Below, piece by piece: positions 62,672 through 64,000 of a DNA stretch of 64,000 bases. The stretch is from positions 5,985,001-6,049,000 of the forward strand of contig CM034415.1 of the NCBI GenBank assembly GCA_019925095.2. The letters are read 5' to 3'. The notes under the pieces were generated by a model. The model was given only the letters and a program-made list of their open reading frames with translations, did not search any database and was not told the origin of the DNA. The number at the start of each line of letters is the position of its first letter. Within the stretch, counting starts at the first letter, position 1. The stretch is from Dendrolimus kikuchii. Taxonomy: Eukaryota > Arthropoda > Insecta > Lepidoptera > Lasiocampidae. The position numbers and the translations under genes were made by a program.

Positions 62672-63967
62672 TAGTATTGCCATAAATATTGTAACAAAGA
62701 TTTTTTTTTTCTATTGCAAATAACATTCATAAGTTTTACAGTGTGTTAGTTTAAGACATAAATATAAAACAATTTAAAATATAAAAAGCTTATTCGAAGT
62801 GATCTCCATTGCAATACAGTCCTTTAAACGTTGAGGCCAGTTATCAATAGAAGCACGCACTCTTTCCATGGGAAAATTCTTTACTGGCAATCGTATGGAT
62901 TGTTTTAGGGATTCCAAATTATCATGGCGTTTAGAGCAAGCCGTACTCTCTAAAACTGACCATGAATTATAATCCAGCGGATTAAGATTAGGACTAGACG
63001 ACGACCAGTCTTCAGCTCTGATGAAGTCCGAAACGTTCGTTTCCAACCAAGTCTGCGTGGACCAAGCTTTATGACCCGGCGCCGAGTCTTGCTGGAAGGA
63101 CCATTCTTGGTTATTGAACATGGTGTTGTTAAAGGGCCTAACTACCATCTCAAGAATGATATCTTGATACACTTGTGCTGATCTTTTGATACCTTTTTCA
63201 CAAAAATATGGCTCAGTCACTCCTTCATAGCTAACACCCCACCAAACCATCACTGAAGACAGATAATGCCCACGTTGCACTCTGTCTACTAATTGAGAAG
63301 CTTCCTTAGAGCTTTGAGCATAAATACGGTCATTTTGTTCGTTAAAATGTTGCTCAATTGTAAACATTTTCTCATCCGTAAACAATTTTTTTCTATGACC
63401 TCCCTTTGCGTACCGCTTCAGTAGTTGTTTCGATTTTAGCATCCTATTCTTTTTTAAATTATGAGTTAAGACCAGTGCGTCTCTTACAGGCTGCTAGGCC
63501 TAAGTCATCTTTTAAAATACGCGACATGGTTCTAGATGATATCTTCATCTCCCGAGATAAAATCTTTTGCTTTCGGACAGGATTTTTTCGAACTCTTTCC
63601 TTTACTGCTTTGACCACCTTTTTCGTACGAACACCACGTGGACGGCCAGACCTTTTTCTGTCACAAACAGAGGATGTCTCATTGTACCTATTAATAGCCC
63701 GGTACACAAACATTTGACTAATACCAAGCATATGGAGAGTTTTAAAAATTGCATTTTGCTCCATACCTACTATGTGTAATGCAATCACGGCGATTCGGTT
63801 CTTTATATGTCCCCTCTCCATTTTAATATCGTAAAATGTTGTACAATATATTGGTGGCAAAATGAGGAAACACAACGAACAATCATATAAAAATGACATG
63901 AATGATTCTAAATTCAAATGTAACATTTTGTTTCTTTTTAATTGTAACAGTATTTATGGCCAGACTA
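62672..63967 (-). mobile_element. maT-type (DD37D) mariner transposon, nearly complete
   Basis: Terminal repeats GTATTGCCATAAATATTGTA (from 62674) and, reverse complemented from 63965, GTCTGGCCATAAATACTGTT, each flanked by TA. About 1.29 kb. It contains one transposase gene on the - strand, split by a frameshift. Confidence 0.88.
62774..63821 (-). pseudogene. maT mariner transposase, frameshifted
   Basis: Cut-and-paste DDD transposase. N-terminal part (63821-63459): MERGHIKNRIAVIALHIVGM, helix-turn-helix region, GRPRGVRTKKVVKAVKERVR. C-terminal part (63442-62774): LFTDEKMFTIEQ (first Asp), QQDSAPGHKAW (second Asp), SPNLNPLDYNSW (third Asp). The spacing between the second and third Asp is 37 residues, DD37D, the maT group described from Bombyx and Caenorhabditis. 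A one-base indel near 63455-63470 shifts GLNS into stop; the alternative frame there would read THNLKKNRM and rejoin. About 345 codons in all. I chose ATG 63821 because the family starts close to the HTH; an upstream in-frame ATG at 63926 is possible. Confidence 0.85.
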
Positions 63968-64000
63968 AGTATATAGAATCCTATATTTTATTTATAATCT

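Overview
The window looks like lepidopteran (moth or butterfly) nuclear DNA. Two conserved animal genes are cut into many short GC-rich exons set in AT-rich introns. The introns are packed with nested tRNA-derived SINEs, 5'-truncated non-LTR retrotransposon tails, a Penelope-like element, several TIR elements and a maT-type (DD37D) mariner. Lepidoptera is an inference from this repeat content; no species can be named.

Region 1-12.8 kb, + strand: the last seven coding exons of DCAF1 (VprBP/mahjong), the substrate receptor of CUL4-DDB1 ubiquitin ligases. They encode the end of the WD40 propeller and the acidic C-terminal tail; upstream exons lie left of the window. Region 17.5-61.3 kb, - strand: KIF3A (Klp64D in flies), the kinesin-II motor subunit of anterograde intraflagellar transport. 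Thirteen exons join in phase for 637 codons, starting with a two-codon exon (Met-Pro). One intron is about 25 kb. The last 40-70 residues of the tail were not located. The two genes are convergent.

Inside the 25-kb KIF3A intron, on the opposite (+) strand, three short exons with matching splice phases (42384-42422, 42527-42632, 53624-53706) suggest an unrecognised nested gene. The same intron holds a decayed Jockey-like LINE, a 435-bp hAT-like element with 8-bp target duplication, a 1.08-kb TIR element with TAA duplications, and many SINE and LINE tails. Between the two genes is a 1.5-kb hairpin of two 699-bp arms carrying a Penelope-like GIY-YIG endonuclease. KIF3A also shows a decayed duplicate of part of a coiled-coil exon in the following intron. 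The right end (62.67-63.97 kb) is a near-complete maT mariner with one frameshift.

DCAF1 (protein turnover) and KIF3A (ciliary transport) have no obvious shared pathway; their adjacency is probably incidental. No rRNA, genuine tRNA, CRISPR or prokaryotic feature was seen.
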